Source: DASUPK01 sp963774305
GTDB lineage: Bacteria > Actinomycetota > Thermoleophilia > Solirubrobacterales > 70-9
NCBI GenBank assembly: GCA_963774305.1
Contig: CAVZEM010000005.1
Location: forward strand, 124,001-188,000
Length of the DNA: 64,000 nt
Reading direction: 5' to 3'
Below are positions 43,628-52,056 of the stretch, piece after piece; position 1 is the stretch's first letter; each line of letters opens with the position of its first letter. The notes under the pieces are model-generated. The model did no database searches and was not told the DNA's origin. It was given only the letters and a program-made list of their open reading frames with translations. A program made the translations under genes and the position numbers.

Positions 43628-44830
43628 ATGGAAGCAGCACCACTCACACTCCGGCCGACACGCTCGCGAATCGGCGAGCGGCTCGGCATCGCGCACTTCG
43701 ACGGCGTCCTGTTCGGCGCCGCCGTGGCGTTGATCGCGTTCAGTTGCTTTACCCTCGCGGTGGCGACGCCCAACGACGTGCCCGGCCAGCCGCTCTTCTT
43801 CGCCATGCGGCAGGGGATCTACGCACTGATCGGCGTCGCCCTCATGTTCGCCGTAGCCAAGATCGATTACTCGCGCTTCCGGGAGATCCGGGTGGGCATC
43901 TACTCGCTGATGATCGGCTCGATCTGCCTCGTGCTCCTCTTCGGAGCCGCGGCGCGCGGCTCGCGCCGCTGGATCGAGCTTCCCTACTTCCGCTTCCAGC
44001 CCTCGGAGCTGGCCAAATTGCTGCTCGTCGTCGCCCTCGCGGCGTTCGTGATCGAGCGCACCCGCCGCGGCACCCCCGCGCGCCAGACCCTCCGCATCCT
44101 GGCGCTCGGCCTCGCCCCGGCCGGACTCGTCTTCCTGCAACCCGACCTCGGCACGGGAATCGTGCTCGTGGTCATCACACTCACAATTCTTTTCCTCGCC
44201 GGGATACCGTGGCCGCACTTCGCGGTCATCGGTGGCGTGGCGGCATTGGCCGTCAGCTTCGTCCTCGTCATCGCCCCGGCCACCGGCCTGCCGAGCCCGC
44301 TTCACGGCTACCAGCAGGACCGGTTGACAGCATTTCTACATCCCAGCAATGACCCAAGCGACGCGAGCTATCAGGTCAATCAGAGCGTTACCGCCATCGG
44401 ATCCGGTGAGAAGACCGGCCGCGGCGACAACGCCACTCAGACCGAGCTCCTGTTCCTTCCCGAGCGGCATACGGACTTCGTGTTCGCCGTGATCGGGGAG
44501 CGCTTCGGCTTCCTGGGAGCCGCATTCGTACTGTCCCTATACGCCCTGCTTATCTGGAGAATGCTGCGCATTCCGACGCTCTCCAAGAACTTGTACGGGA
44601 CCCTGATCGCCGGCGGCATCGCCGCCATGCTCATGTTCCAGATCCTGGTCAACGTGGGCATGACCCTCGGCGTCATGCCGGTAACCGGCATCACCCTGCC
44701 CCTCATGTCTTACGGGGGATCCTCGGTGCTCGCCACCTTCCTGGCGATCGGGCTCCTGCAGAGCATCCATGCACAAGCGCGGCTCAGCTCCAGCACACGC
44801 AGCAGGGCGCCTATCCCACTGTTGCGCTGA
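43628..44830 (+). CDS. rodA: RodA glycosyltransferase, second copy
   Basis: A 400-residue SEDS protein closely related to the first RodA. The blocks RGSRRWIELPYFRFQPSELA, YQQDRLTAFLHPSNDPSDAS, HTDFVFAVIGERFGF and MSYGGSS are conserved, with a different basic Ser-rich C-terminus. Third codon positions are slightly less GC-rich in its second half than in its neighbours. A 40-base gap with a -10 element separates it from its PBP2. Confidence 0.92.
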   Translation: MEAAPLTLRPTRSRIGERLGIAHFDGVLFGAAVALIAFSCFTLAVATPNDVPGQPLFFAMRQGIYALIGVALMFAVAKIDYSRFREIRVGIYSLMIGSICLVLLFGAAARGSRRWIELPYFRFQPSELAKLLLVVALAAFVIERTRRGTPARQTLRILALGLAPAGLVFLQPDLGTGIVLVVITLTILFLAGIPWPHFAVIGGVAALAVSFVLVIAPATGLPSPLHGYQQDRLTAFLHPSNDPSDASYQVNQSVTAIGSGEKTGRGDNATQTELLFLPERHTDFVFAVIGERFGFLGAAFVLSLYALLIWRMLRIPTLSKNLYGTLIAGGIAAMLMFQILVNVGMTLGVMPVTGITLPLMSYGGSSVLATFLAIGLLQSIHAQARLSSSTRSRAPIPLLR

Positions 44831-44933
44831 GCCACCTAGAGCACACCCACACCAACACCCGTGTACCCGGATCCGCCCACGGCGGTCCCGCGTACCTGTG
44901 GGCTGTGCCGCTCGCGCAGAAGAAAGGAAACTC

Positions 44934-46811
44934 ATGAAGAAGAACATCCTCGTCAGCGTCGATCGCGGTGAGACCCGCGTCGCCGTCCTCGAGGCGAAGG
45001 GCAGCCCCATTGAGGGCAAGCGCCGCAAGAAGGCTGCCCCAACCAACGAATGGAAGGTGGCCGAGCTCTACGTAGAGCGCCGCGGCCGCCGCTCGATCGT
45101 CGCCAACATCTACAAGGGCAAGGTCGACAACGTCCTGCCCGGGATGGAGGCGGCGTTCGTCGACATCGGCCTGGAGCGAAACGGCTTCCTCCACGTCGAC
45201 GAGATCGTCCTCCCCGACGGCAAGGCCGTCCCCAAGCGGGGTCGCGGCCGGGGCCGCCGGATCGACGAGCTCATCAAGCCCGGCCAGGAGATCATCGTCC
45301 AGGTCGTCAAGGACCCCCTGAAGACCAAGGGCGCGAGGCTCTCGATGCAGCTCTCGATCGCCGGCCGCTACCTGGTCTACATGCCGCAGGGCGGCGGCAT
45401 CGGCGTCTCGAAGCGCCTGCCAGACGGGGAGCGGACCCGCCTTCGCAAGCTGATCGACAAGGTGGACATCGGCAAGGGAGGCGCGATCGTCCGGACCGCC
45501 GCGCAGGGCGCCAAGAAGGAGGACTTCGTCCGCGAGATCGCCTATCTGCATCGCCTCAACGAGGTGGTCCAGGAGCGAGCCGAGAAGGCCGAGGTCGGCC
45601 AGATGGTCTTCCAGGAGGCCGACCTCTCGATCCGCGTCGTCCGCGACGTGCTGGTCGAGGAATTCGAGGGAGCGATCATCGACGACCCCAAACAGCACGA
45701 CCGGGTCACCAAGTTCCTGCAGCGGACCGCTCCCGAGCTGGCCGACCGCGTCGAGCTCTATGAGGGCAAGCCGCCTCTGCTCGAGAAGTGGGACGTCGAG
45801 AAGGCGTTCGACTCCGTCCTCTCCCGCCGCGTCGACCTCCCCTCGGGCGGCTACCTGATGATCGACTACGCAGAGGCCCTGACGGTGATCGACATCAACA
45901 CCGGCAGCTTCACCGGCAAGGGCAAGGGCCGGCTCGAGGACACGATCACCAAGGTGAACGTCGAGGCGGCCGAGGAGGTCGTGCGCCAGCTGCGGATGCG
46001 CGACATCGGCGGCATCATCGTCATCGACTTCATCGACATGGCGCGGGCTCGCAACCGCGACCAGGTCCTGAAGACGCTCCGCAACGCTCTCGACGAGGAC
46101 CGGACCAAGACCTACGTGGTCGAGGTCTCGCCGCTCGGCCTGGTCGAGATGACCCGGCAGAACGTCACGGACGGCGTGCGGGAGATCCTCACCAAGCGTT
46201 GCCCGACGTGTGACGGCGAGGGCGTGGTCAATTCCGAGGAGACCGTGGCGATCTCGATCGTCCGCAAGCTCCAGGAGCTGGTCGAGGAGCAGCCCGAGCC
46301 GGAGGCGTACCTGATCCGGGTCAACCCGCGGGTGGCCGCGGAGCTGCTCTCGGCGGATTCGGGTCTCACTGACCTCGAGGAGGAGACCGGCAAGCGCTTC
46401 CACTTCGAGGGTGGCGATGCGCTGCCGCTCGACACCTTCCACGCCGTCGAGACAGGCGGCCGGGAGGAGATCGAGCAGCGGGCCCTGCCGTTCCAGGTAG
46501 GTGAGGAGGTCCTCGTCTCGATCGAGGAACCGCACATGTACAACGTCGACGACGCGGTGGCGCGGGTCGACTCCTACATCGTCAGCGTCACCGGCGCCGG
46601 CCCTTACGTGGGCGAGCAGCGGATGGTGCGGATCGAGAGCGTCGGGCGCTCCGCCGCCGCCGCCGTCCTGCTGGACAGCGAGGGAAATGTGGTGCAGGCG
46701 GGTGCCAATGGCGACGGCGGCGAGAAGCTAGAATCTCGCGGTTCCCGAGGGCGAGGACGTCGCGGAAGCAGGGGCGGAAGGCGACGGTCTCGCGCGGGCA
46801 GCAAGGACTAA
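44934..46811 (+). CDS. rng: ribonuclease E/G family endoribonuclease
   Basis: A 625-residue RNase for rRNA and mRNA processing. An S1 RNA-binding domain (about 50-150: NIYKGKVDNVLPGMEAAFVD) is followed by the catalytic core with DFIDM (Asp metal ligands) and the zinc-link CPTCDGEG. A TRAM-like or small barrel domain lies near 520-580, and the C-terminal 35 residues are Arg/Gly-rich, likely RNA-binding. AAGGAAACTC precedes ATG 44934; the longer upstream frame has no site. rng-rplU-rpmA is a conserved order. Confidence 0.92.
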   Translation: MKKNILVSVDRGETRVAVLEAKGSPIEGKRRKKAAPTNEWKVAELYVERRGRRSIVANIYKGKVDNVLPGMEAAFVDIGLERNGFLHVDEIVLPDGKAVPKRGRGRGRRIDELIKPGQEIIVQVVKDPLKTKGARLSMQLSIAGRYLVYMPQGGGIGVSKRLPDGERTRLRKLIDKVDIGKGGAIVRTAAQGAKKEDFVREIAYLHRLNEVVQERAEKAEVGQMVFQEADLSIRVVRDVLVEEFEGAIIDDPKQHDRVTKFLQRTAPELADRVELYEGKPPLLEKWDVEKAFDSVLSRRVDLPSGGYLMIDYAEALTVIDINTGSFTGKGKGRLEDTITKVNVEAAEEVVRQLRMRDIGGIIVIDFIDMARARNRDQVLKTLRNALDEDRTKTYVVEVSPLGLVEMTRQNVTDGVREILTKRCPTCDGEGVVNSEETVAISIVRKLQELVEEQPEPEAYLIRVNPRVAAELLSADSGLTDLEEETGKRFHFEGGDALPLDTFHAVETGGREEIEQRALPFQVGEEVLVSIEEPHMYNVDDAVARVDSYIVSVTGAGPYVGEQRMVRIESVGRSAAAAVLLDSEGNVVQAGANGDGGEKLESRGSRGRGRRGSRGGRRRSRAGSKD

Positions 46812-46814
46812 ACC

Positions 46815-47177
46815 ATGAGCTACGCAGTGATCGAGACAGGCGGCAAGCAGTACCGCGTCGAGAAGGGCTCGACCCTCCTCGTGGATCGCCTGTCCGCGAA
46901 GGAGGGCGAGAAGGTCGACCTGCGCCCGGTCGCCTTCCGCGACAAGGAGATGGTGCTCGGCAAGGACCTCGAGAAGGTCAAGGTCGAGGCCAAGGTGGCC
47001 GGCCATGAGCGCGGGCCGAAGCTCCGGGTCTTCAAGTACCGCCCGAAGAAGGGCTATCGCAAGCGCGCCGGGCACCGCTCCGAGCTGACCCGGCTCGAGA
47101 TCACCGACGTGAAGATGCTCTCCCGGAAACCGGCGGCGAGCAAGCCCGCAAAGGAGGAAGCCGCAGATGGCTCATAA
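46815..47177 (+). CDS. rplU: 50S ribosomal protein L21
   Basis: A 120-residue ribosomal protein. MSYAVIETGGKQYRVEKG at the start and KYRPKKGYRKRAGHRSELTR near 75-95 are family blocks. The last ~18 residues (Lys/Ala/Glu-rich) extend beyond the usual ~103. It starts three bases after rng and overlaps rpmA by 11 bases. Confidence 0.96.
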   Translation: MSYAVIETGGKQYRVEKGSTLLVDRLSAKEGEKVDLRPVAFRDKEMVLGKDLEKVKVEAKVAGHERGPKLRVFKYRPKKGYRKRAGHRSELTRLEITDVKMLSRKPAASKPAKEEAADGS

Positions 47178-47421
47178 GAAGGGACTCGGATCGAGCCGGA
47201 ACGGCCGCGACTCCAACCCCAAGTACCTGGGCGTCAAGGTGTTCGCCGGCCAGGCCGTGAACGGCGGCGAGATCATCGTGCGCCAGCGCGGCACCCGGTT
47301 CCGCCCGGGTGACGGCGTGGGCCTCGGCCGCGACCACTCGATCTACGCGAAGCGTCCCGGCGTCGTCCGGTTCAGCACCGGCCGCCGCGGCCGCACGATC
47401 TCCGTCATCGACTCCAAGTAG
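47167..47421 (+). CDS. rpmA: 50S ribosomal protein L27
   Basis: An 84-residue ribosomal protein of the peptidyl-transferase region. MAHKKGLGSSRNGRDSNPKY and IIVRQRGTRFRPG are exact family blocks. No cleavable N-terminal extension (as in Firmicutes) is present. The ATG follows AGGAGGAAG within the end of rplU. Confidence 0.97.
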   Translation: MAHKKGLGSSRNGRDSNPKYLGVKVFAGQAVNGGEIIVRQRGTRFRPGDGVGLGRDHSIYAKRPGVVRFSTGRRGRTISVIDSK

Positions 47422-47438
47422 GCGCTGGGCACGCTTCT

Positions 47439-47481
47439 GGGACCGGTGCCGGTCCCGGCGTAGATCCAGGGAAAAACCCTG
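47439..47481. terminator. two short hairpins after rpmA
   Basis: GGGACCGG (47439-47446) and CCGGTCCC (47449-47456) form a perfect stem, and CAGGG (47467-47471) with CCCTG (47477-47481) a second one around AAAAA. Neither is followed by a T run. They probably separate the ribosomal operon from the next gene. Confidence 0.4.
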
Positions 47482-47504
47482 TTGGTGGGCGGCGCGGACC
47501 GTGT

Positions 47505-47510
47505 TAGGTT
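47505..47510 (+). promoter_or_regulatory. -10 element TAGGTT, leaderless start
   Basis: TAGGTT ends six bases before the GTG at 47517. TTGGTG (47482-47487), 17 bases upstream, is a possible -35. Confidence 0.5.
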
Positions 47511-47516
47511 GGCGCC

Positions 47517-49493
47517 GTGATGCGCCAACCCGGACGGTTGGCGGCGCTCCTCGTCTCGTTCGCGTCCGCCTCGCTCCTGCTCACGGCAAGTGCCGGGGCC
47601 GCCACGTCCCCTGAGCAGGAGGAGCTTGTGGCGGCCTACGCACCCCATCTGATGCTCCGCGAGCAGACGGCCGACGACAACTGCAACACCAGGGAGGAGC
47701 AGTACAGCCCGCCCACAACGGTGGACACCGTGCTCGGAAACCCGACCGTGAAGCTCGTTCACTTCGTCGGCGGCAAGGACGTTCCGATCACGAAAGCACC
47801 CACGGCGGCTGATGTCGCCGGTCTTGGCGACGACTACTACCTCGACCTGCCGGGGGATCCCCTCGACGTTCAGTGCCCGAAAGTGGGCAGCTACGCGACG
47901 GACTTCAAGGAACTGAGGGCTGAGGGCAAGGCGCCCGCGATCACCTACGCGCACATCGCCACCGAGCCGGGCTACTCGGGCCTGGTCGTCCAGTACTGGT
48001 TCTTCTACTACTTCAACCAGTTCAACGATGTCCACGAGGGCGACTGGGAGGGGATGCAGATCTCGTTCGACGCGGACACGCCCGCGGAGGCCCTGGCGCA
48101 GGGCCCCTCCCAGATCGCCCTTTTCCAGCACGCGGGCGGCGAACGCGCCGATTGGGACGACACCAAGGTGCAGAAGGACGGGACGCACCCGATCGTCTAC
48201 CCGGCCGCCGGGTCGCACGCCACCTTCTACGACAACGCGATCTACATCCAGAACGGGTCGCACGGCTCGGGCGTCGGCTGCGACAACACCTCGGAGCCCC
48301 ATGTTCAGTCCAATCCGCGGCCGGTGCTCATTCCCACCGCCGCGGCGCCGGGCAGCGAGTTCCAGTGGCTCAGCTTCCTTGGTCACTGGGGGCAGCGCGA
48401 GAAGGGGTTCAACAACGGGCCACAAGGGCCCACCACCAAGAAGCAATGGCTGCGGCCGTTCACCTGGATGGACGGGATCCGCCAGGACAGCCCGCGCCTG
48501 CCGGGCGGCGCGATCCTCGGGCCGGCATCCTCCACGGCCTTCTGCGGCGCGATCGAGGGGGTCTCGGAGTTCATCAATCTCGAGGCCAAGTCCACCCTGG
48601 GGGCAATCGGCCTGGGCCTGGCGCTGCTCCTCCTGATCGTCGTGCCCCCGCTGTTCACCCGCTGGCGCCCCGTGGATCTCTCGACCCTCAGGCACCCCTG
48701 GACCTTCGGGCAGCTGGTCCGCGGCGCACGCCAGCTCTATGGCCGCCACTGGCGGACCATGCTGCTCATCGCGCTGAGCGGGTTCCTGATCCTCGGAGCG
48801 ATTCAGGGGCTCCAGTACCTGTTCACCCAGATCAACGGCAGCCAGGACTTCACCGTCGGGGCCAGCCCCGGCGGCGCGGAGTTCAAGTTCAACGGCTCGT
48901 TCGGCGGCATCGCCGACCCGATCGGCTTCGCGTTCGTCTCGGGCGCCGTGGTCGCCTTCATGCGCCAGCTCGATCAGGGCGGGGAGGCCGGTTTGCGGGC
49001 CTGTTTCCGCGCCATCTACGAGCGGATCTGGCGGGTGGTCGGCGGGCAGCTGCTCGCGACCATCCTGGTGCTCGCGATGATCTTCACGGTGATCGGCATC
49101 CCGTTCGGGATCTACTTCTACGTCGCCTGGCAGTTCGTCCAGCAGGAGATCCTCTTCAAGAACTGCTCGATCCGTGAGGCCCTCAAGGGGAGCCACGCCC
49201 GCGTGCGTGGGCACTGGTGGCGCACGGTTCTGGTCACCGGCTTCCTCTTCCTGCTCGGCGTGGTCACGGGTCCCGTTCTCGGCTTCTTCCTGATCTTCGC
49301 CAACCTCTCGGCGGTCCTGGTCAACCTGATCGGGTCGGTCGTGTTCGCCCTCCTCATCCCCTACATCGCCATCGGCCGGACGCTCCTCTACTTCGACCTC
49401 GGCGCCCGAGAGGCGGAGGCCGAGGCCACCGGCGAGCCGAAGCGCCGGCGCTTCAGGCCGACGCGGCCGCGGCCCGCCACCGGCACGAGCTAG
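47517..49493 (+). CDS. Vps62-like exported domain fused to a multi-helix membrane domain
   Basis: A 658-residue protein. A signal peptide (about 1-28, ending AGAA) is followed by a Vps62-like domain (about 30-350) with YWFFYYFNQFNDVHEGDWEG, AAGSHATFYDNAIY and other Trp/His-rich blocks, then a membrane helix (about 360-382), a basic loop, and a C-terminal domain of five or six helices (about 410-640) containing AVVAFMRQLDQGGEAGLRAC, resembling uncharacterised glycerophosphodiester phosphodiesterase membrane-type domains. The tail is Arg/Pro-rich. Function unknown. It lies between rpmA and obgE, which normally adjoin. Confidence 0.7.
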   Translation: MMRQPGRLAALLVSFASASLLLTASAGAATSPEQEELVAAYAPHLMLREQTADDNCNTREEQYSPPTTVDTVLGNPTVKLVHFVGGKDVPITKAPTAADVAGLGDDYYLDLPGDPLDVQCPKVGSYATDFKELRAEGKAPAITYAHIATEPGYSGLVVQYWFFYYFNQFNDVHEGDWEGMQISFDADTPAEALAQGPSQIALFQHAGGERADWDDTKVQKDGTHPIVYPAAGSHATFYDNAIYIQNGSHGSGVGCDNTSEPHVQSNPRPVLIPTAAAPGSEFQWLSFLGHWGQREKGFNNGPQGPTTKKQWLRPFTWMDGIRQDSPRLPGGAILGPASSTAFCGAIEGVSEFINLEAKSTLGAIGLGLALLLLIVVPPLFTRWRPVDLSTLRHPWTFGQLVRGARQLYGRHWRTMLLIALSGFLILGAIQGLQYLFTQINGSQDFTVGASPGGAEFKFNGSFGGIADPIGFAFVSGAVVAFMRQLDQGGEAGLRACFRAIYERIWRVVGGQLLATILVLAMIFTVIGIPFGIYFYVAWQFVQQEILFKNCSIREALKGSHARVRGHWWRTVLVTGFLFLLGVVTGPVLGFFLIFANLSAVLVNLIGSVVFALLIPYIAIGRTLLYFDLGAREAEAEATGEPKRRRFRPTRPRPATGTS

Positions 49494-49503
49494 CCCACCC
49501 CAC

Positions 49504-49509
49504 TAACTT
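49504..49509 (+). promoter_or_regulatory. -10 element TAACTT, obgE leaderless start
   Basis: TAACTT ends six bases before the GTG at 49516. It gives obgE its own promoter despite the short gap from the preceding gene. Confidence 0.5.
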
Positions 49510-49515
49510 CGCGGG

Positions 49516-50802
49516 GTGCTCTTCGACCGAGCCACGATCTACGTCGAGGGCGGCCGCGGCGGCAGCGGTGTGGTCAGCTTTCGCCGTGAGGCGCACGTGC
49601 CCCGCGGCGGGCCCGACGGCGGCGACGGCGGCCGCGGCGGCGACGTCGTGCTGGTCTGCGACACCCAGCGGCGCGACCTCTCCTCGCTCGGCCGCAGCCG
49701 GCACTTCCGGGCCGGGCGCGGCGAGCACGGCAAGGGCAAGCGCCAGCACGGCGAGCGTGGCGAGAACCGCGTGATCCCGGTGCCGCCCGGGACGGTGGTG
49801 CACGGGCTCGACGGATCGGAGACCGAGTTGCTCGCCGACGGCCAGCGTGTGGTCGTCGCGCGGGGCGGCTCCGGCGGTCACGGCAACAAGCGCTTCGCCA
49901 CCTCCACCCGGCAGGCGCCGCGCTTCGCGGAGCGCGGCCTGGAGGGCGAGTCCGGCGAGATCGAGCTGCGGCTCAAGCTGCTCGCCGACGTCGGGCTGGT
50001 CGGGTTGCCGAACGCCGGCAAGTCCTCCCTGCTCGCCCGGATGACCCGCGCCGATCCGAAGGTCGCCGGCTATCCATTCACCACCGTCGAGCCCAATCTC
50101 GGGACGATCGAGCTCGAGGACCGCCAGCTGGTGCTCGCCGACATTCCGGGGCTGATCGAGGGTGCCGCCGAGGGGGCGGGTCTCGGCCACGAGTTCCTCG
50201 CCCATCTGGAGCGCTGCCGCGTCTTGGTGCACCTGGTCGAGGCGGTGCCGGCGGAGGGGAATCCGGAGATCAATTACGAGACCGTTCGCGCTGAGCTCGC
50301 CGGCTATGGAGCGGGACTCGATCACCTGCCGGAGATCGTTGCGCTGTCCAAGATCGACCTGATCCCGGATGACGAGGCCCAGCGCCTGGTGGCCGACTGG
50401 GGCGAGCGGCGCGGGCCCCACGCCGCCGCCGTGCTCGGCATCTCGTCCGCGACGGGCGCGGGCCTCGACGAGCTGGCCCAGGCGATCTTCGCCGCGCTCC
50501 CGGAGGAGGCGCCCCTGGCGACCGCGAGCGACGGGGAATTCGAGGCCGAGCACCGCGTGTACCGGCCGGGAGAGGAGGAGGGCTTCGACGTCGTCGCGGA
50601 GGGCGACGGCCGGTTCCGCGTGGCGGGCCGGGGGATCGAGCTGCTGGTCGCGCGCCACGACCTGGAGAATCCGGAGGCCCTCGACTACCTCGAGGGCCGG
50701 CTGCGGGAGATCGGTGTGATCGCAGCCCTTCAGCGCGCGGGCTTCGAGCCCGGCGACGAGGTTGTCGTGGGGGAGCTCGAATTCGAGTTGGACCCGAAGT
50801 AA
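49516..50802 (+). CDS. obgE: Obg-family GTPase
   Basis: A 428-residue GTPase for ribosome assembly and stress control. The glycine-rich Obg domain (about 1-158) opens VEGGRGGSGVVSFRREAHVP. The G domain has GLPNAGKSSL (G1), DIPGLIEGA (G3) and SKID (G4). A C-terminal OCT domain (about 345-425) contains FRVAGRGIELLV. Length and domains match actinobacterial Obg. Repeat copy C begins just after its stop. Confidence 0.95.
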   Translation: MLFDRATIYVEGGRGGSGVVSFRREAHVPRGGPDGGDGGRGGDVVLVCDTQRRDLSSLGRSRHFRAGRGEHGKGKRQHGERGENRVIPVPPGTVVHGLDGSETELLADGQRVVVARGGSGGHGNKRFATSTRQAPRFAERGLEGESGEIELRLKLLADVGLVGLPNAGKSSLLARMTRADPKVAGYPFTTVEPNLGTIELEDRQLVLADIPGLIEGAAEGAGLGHEFLAHLERCRVLVHLVEAVPAEGNPEINYETVRAELAGYGAGLDHLPEIVALSKIDLIPDDEAQRLVADWGERRGPHAAAVLGISSATGAGLDELAQAIFAALPEEAPLATASDGEFEAEHRVYRPGEEEGFDVVAEGDGRFRVAGRGIELLVARHDLENPEALDYLEGRLREIGVIAALQRAGFEPGDEVVVGELEFELDPK

Positions 50803-50806
50803 GGGA

Positions 50807-50903
50807 GGACGGCTTCGCCTCAAGAACGCGGCCACAAGCGGCCGCCCACCACAAGTCGCTTCGGGCTTCGCCCTGCGCTCCTGGATACAGCGGCCTGGTG
50901 GCC
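50807..50903 (-). repeat. dispersed GGCC-rich repeat, copy C (inverted)
   Basis: On the minus strand it reads GGCCACCAGGCCGC, then GGGCGGCCGCTTGTGGCC, then GGCGAAGCCGTCC, matching copy B in order and spacing style. It fills the obgE-proB interval. Confidence 0.75.
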
Positions 50904-50917
50904 GCTTGGTCGCTACC

Positions 50918-50923
50918 TACACT
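50918..50923 (+). promoter_or_regulatory. -10 element TACACT upstream of proB
   Basis: TACACT ends nine bases before the ATG at 50933, just beyond repeat copy C. Confidence 0.45.
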
Positions 50924-50932
50924 TGCGCCGCC

Positions 50933-52021
50933 ATGACCGTGGTCGCGAAACTCGGTTCGTCGATCGTCGCCGGAGATCAGGGCACGCTCCGCAGCGACGT
51001 GCTCGACCGCGTCTGCGCGCAGGTCGCCGAGCTGCACGCCGGAGGGGAGAACGTGGTGATGGTCACGTCGGGCGCGATCGCGCGCGGCATGCGGGTGATG
51101 GAGCTCCTGGCCCGCCCTTCGGCGATCGACGAGCTGCAGGCCGCTTCGGCCGTGGGACAGGGCAGTCTCTTCCGGGCCTACGAGGAGCGGCTCGCCAAGC
51201 GGGACGTTCGCGCCGCCCAGGTCCTGCTCACCGCTTCCGACCTCCAGCTGCGGACCCACTATCTGAACGCTCGTCAGACGCTCAGCCGCCTGCTCGACTG
51301 GCGGGTCGTCCCGGTGGTGAACGAGAACGACACCACGGCGACGGACGAGATCACCTTCGGCGACAACGACTTCCTGGCGGCCCAGGTCGCGATCATGCTC
51401 GAGGCGCGGCTGCTGGTGCTGCTCACCGATCAGACGGGGCTGTACACGAAGGACCCGCGGCGCCACGATGACGCCGAGCTCGTCTCGGAGGTCACCAGCG
51501 AGTCCCAGCTCGCCGGATACGAGATCGGCGAGCACACCTCGGCCTTCGGCCTGGGCGGGATGCGCAGCAAGGTGGCGGCGGCCGGGATGGCCGGCGCCTC
51601 AGGCATCGCCGCCGTGATCTGCGACGGCACGGACGAGGGCACGCTGCTGGCGGCCGCCGGGGGCGAGACCACCGGGACGCGCTTCACCCCGCATCCCGAA
51701 CGGGCCTCCAGCTTCAAGCTCTGGCTCCGCTACGCCAAGCCGAGCCACGGCAAGCTGCGCGTAGACGACGGCGCCGCACGTGTCCTGCGGGAGAGGGGCA
51801 GCAGCCTGTTGCCGGTCGGCATCACCGAGGTCGAGGGCGAGTTCGACGCCGGCGACGCTGTCGACGTGACCACCGACGGGCAGACGATCGGCAAGGGGAT
51901 CGTCAACTACTCGGCTGACGAGCTCCGCCGGATCAAGGGGATGCGGACGGACAAGGTTCGCGAATTGCTCCCGCACGCCTCCGAGGAGGCGGTGCACCGC
52001 GACTACTTCGTCTTGACGTAG
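50933..52021 (+). CDS. proB: glutamate 5-kinase
   Basis: A 362-residue enzyme for the first step of proline synthesis. The kinase domain (about 1-255) has VVAKLGSSIV, MVTSGAIARGM, NENDTTATDEI and GLGGMRSKVAAAG. A PUA domain (about 272-355: RVDDGAARVLRERGSSLLPV) ends the protein. The usual partner proA is 5.6 kb downstream, after an inserted block. ATG 50933 has a nearby leaderless -10. Confidence 0.94.
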   Translation: MTVVAKLGSSIVAGDQGTLRSDVLDRVCAQVAELHAGGENVVMVTSGAIARGMRVMELLARPSAIDELQAASAVGQGSLFRAYEERLAKRDVRAAQVLLTASDLQLRTHYLNARQTLSRLLDWRVVPVVNENDTTATDEITFGDNDFLAAQVAIMLEARLLVLLTDQTGLYTKDPRRHDDAELVSEVTSESQLAGYEIGEHTSAFGLGGMRSKVAAAGMAGASGIAAVICDGTDEGTLLAAAGGETTGTRFTPHPERASSFKLWLRYAKPSHGKLRVDDGAARVLRERGSSLLPVGITEVEGEFDAGDAVDVTTDGQTIGKGIVNYSADELRRIKGMRTDKVRELLPHASEEAVHRDYFVLT

Positions 52022-52041
52022 GGAACTGGCCAGTCAGCCAG

Positions 52042-52047
52042 TAGAGT
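52042..52047 (+). promoter_or_regulatory. -10 element TAGAGT, leaderless start
   Basis: TAGAGT ends nine bases before the ATG at 52057. Confidence 0.4.
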
Positions 52048-52056
52048 CCCGTATCG

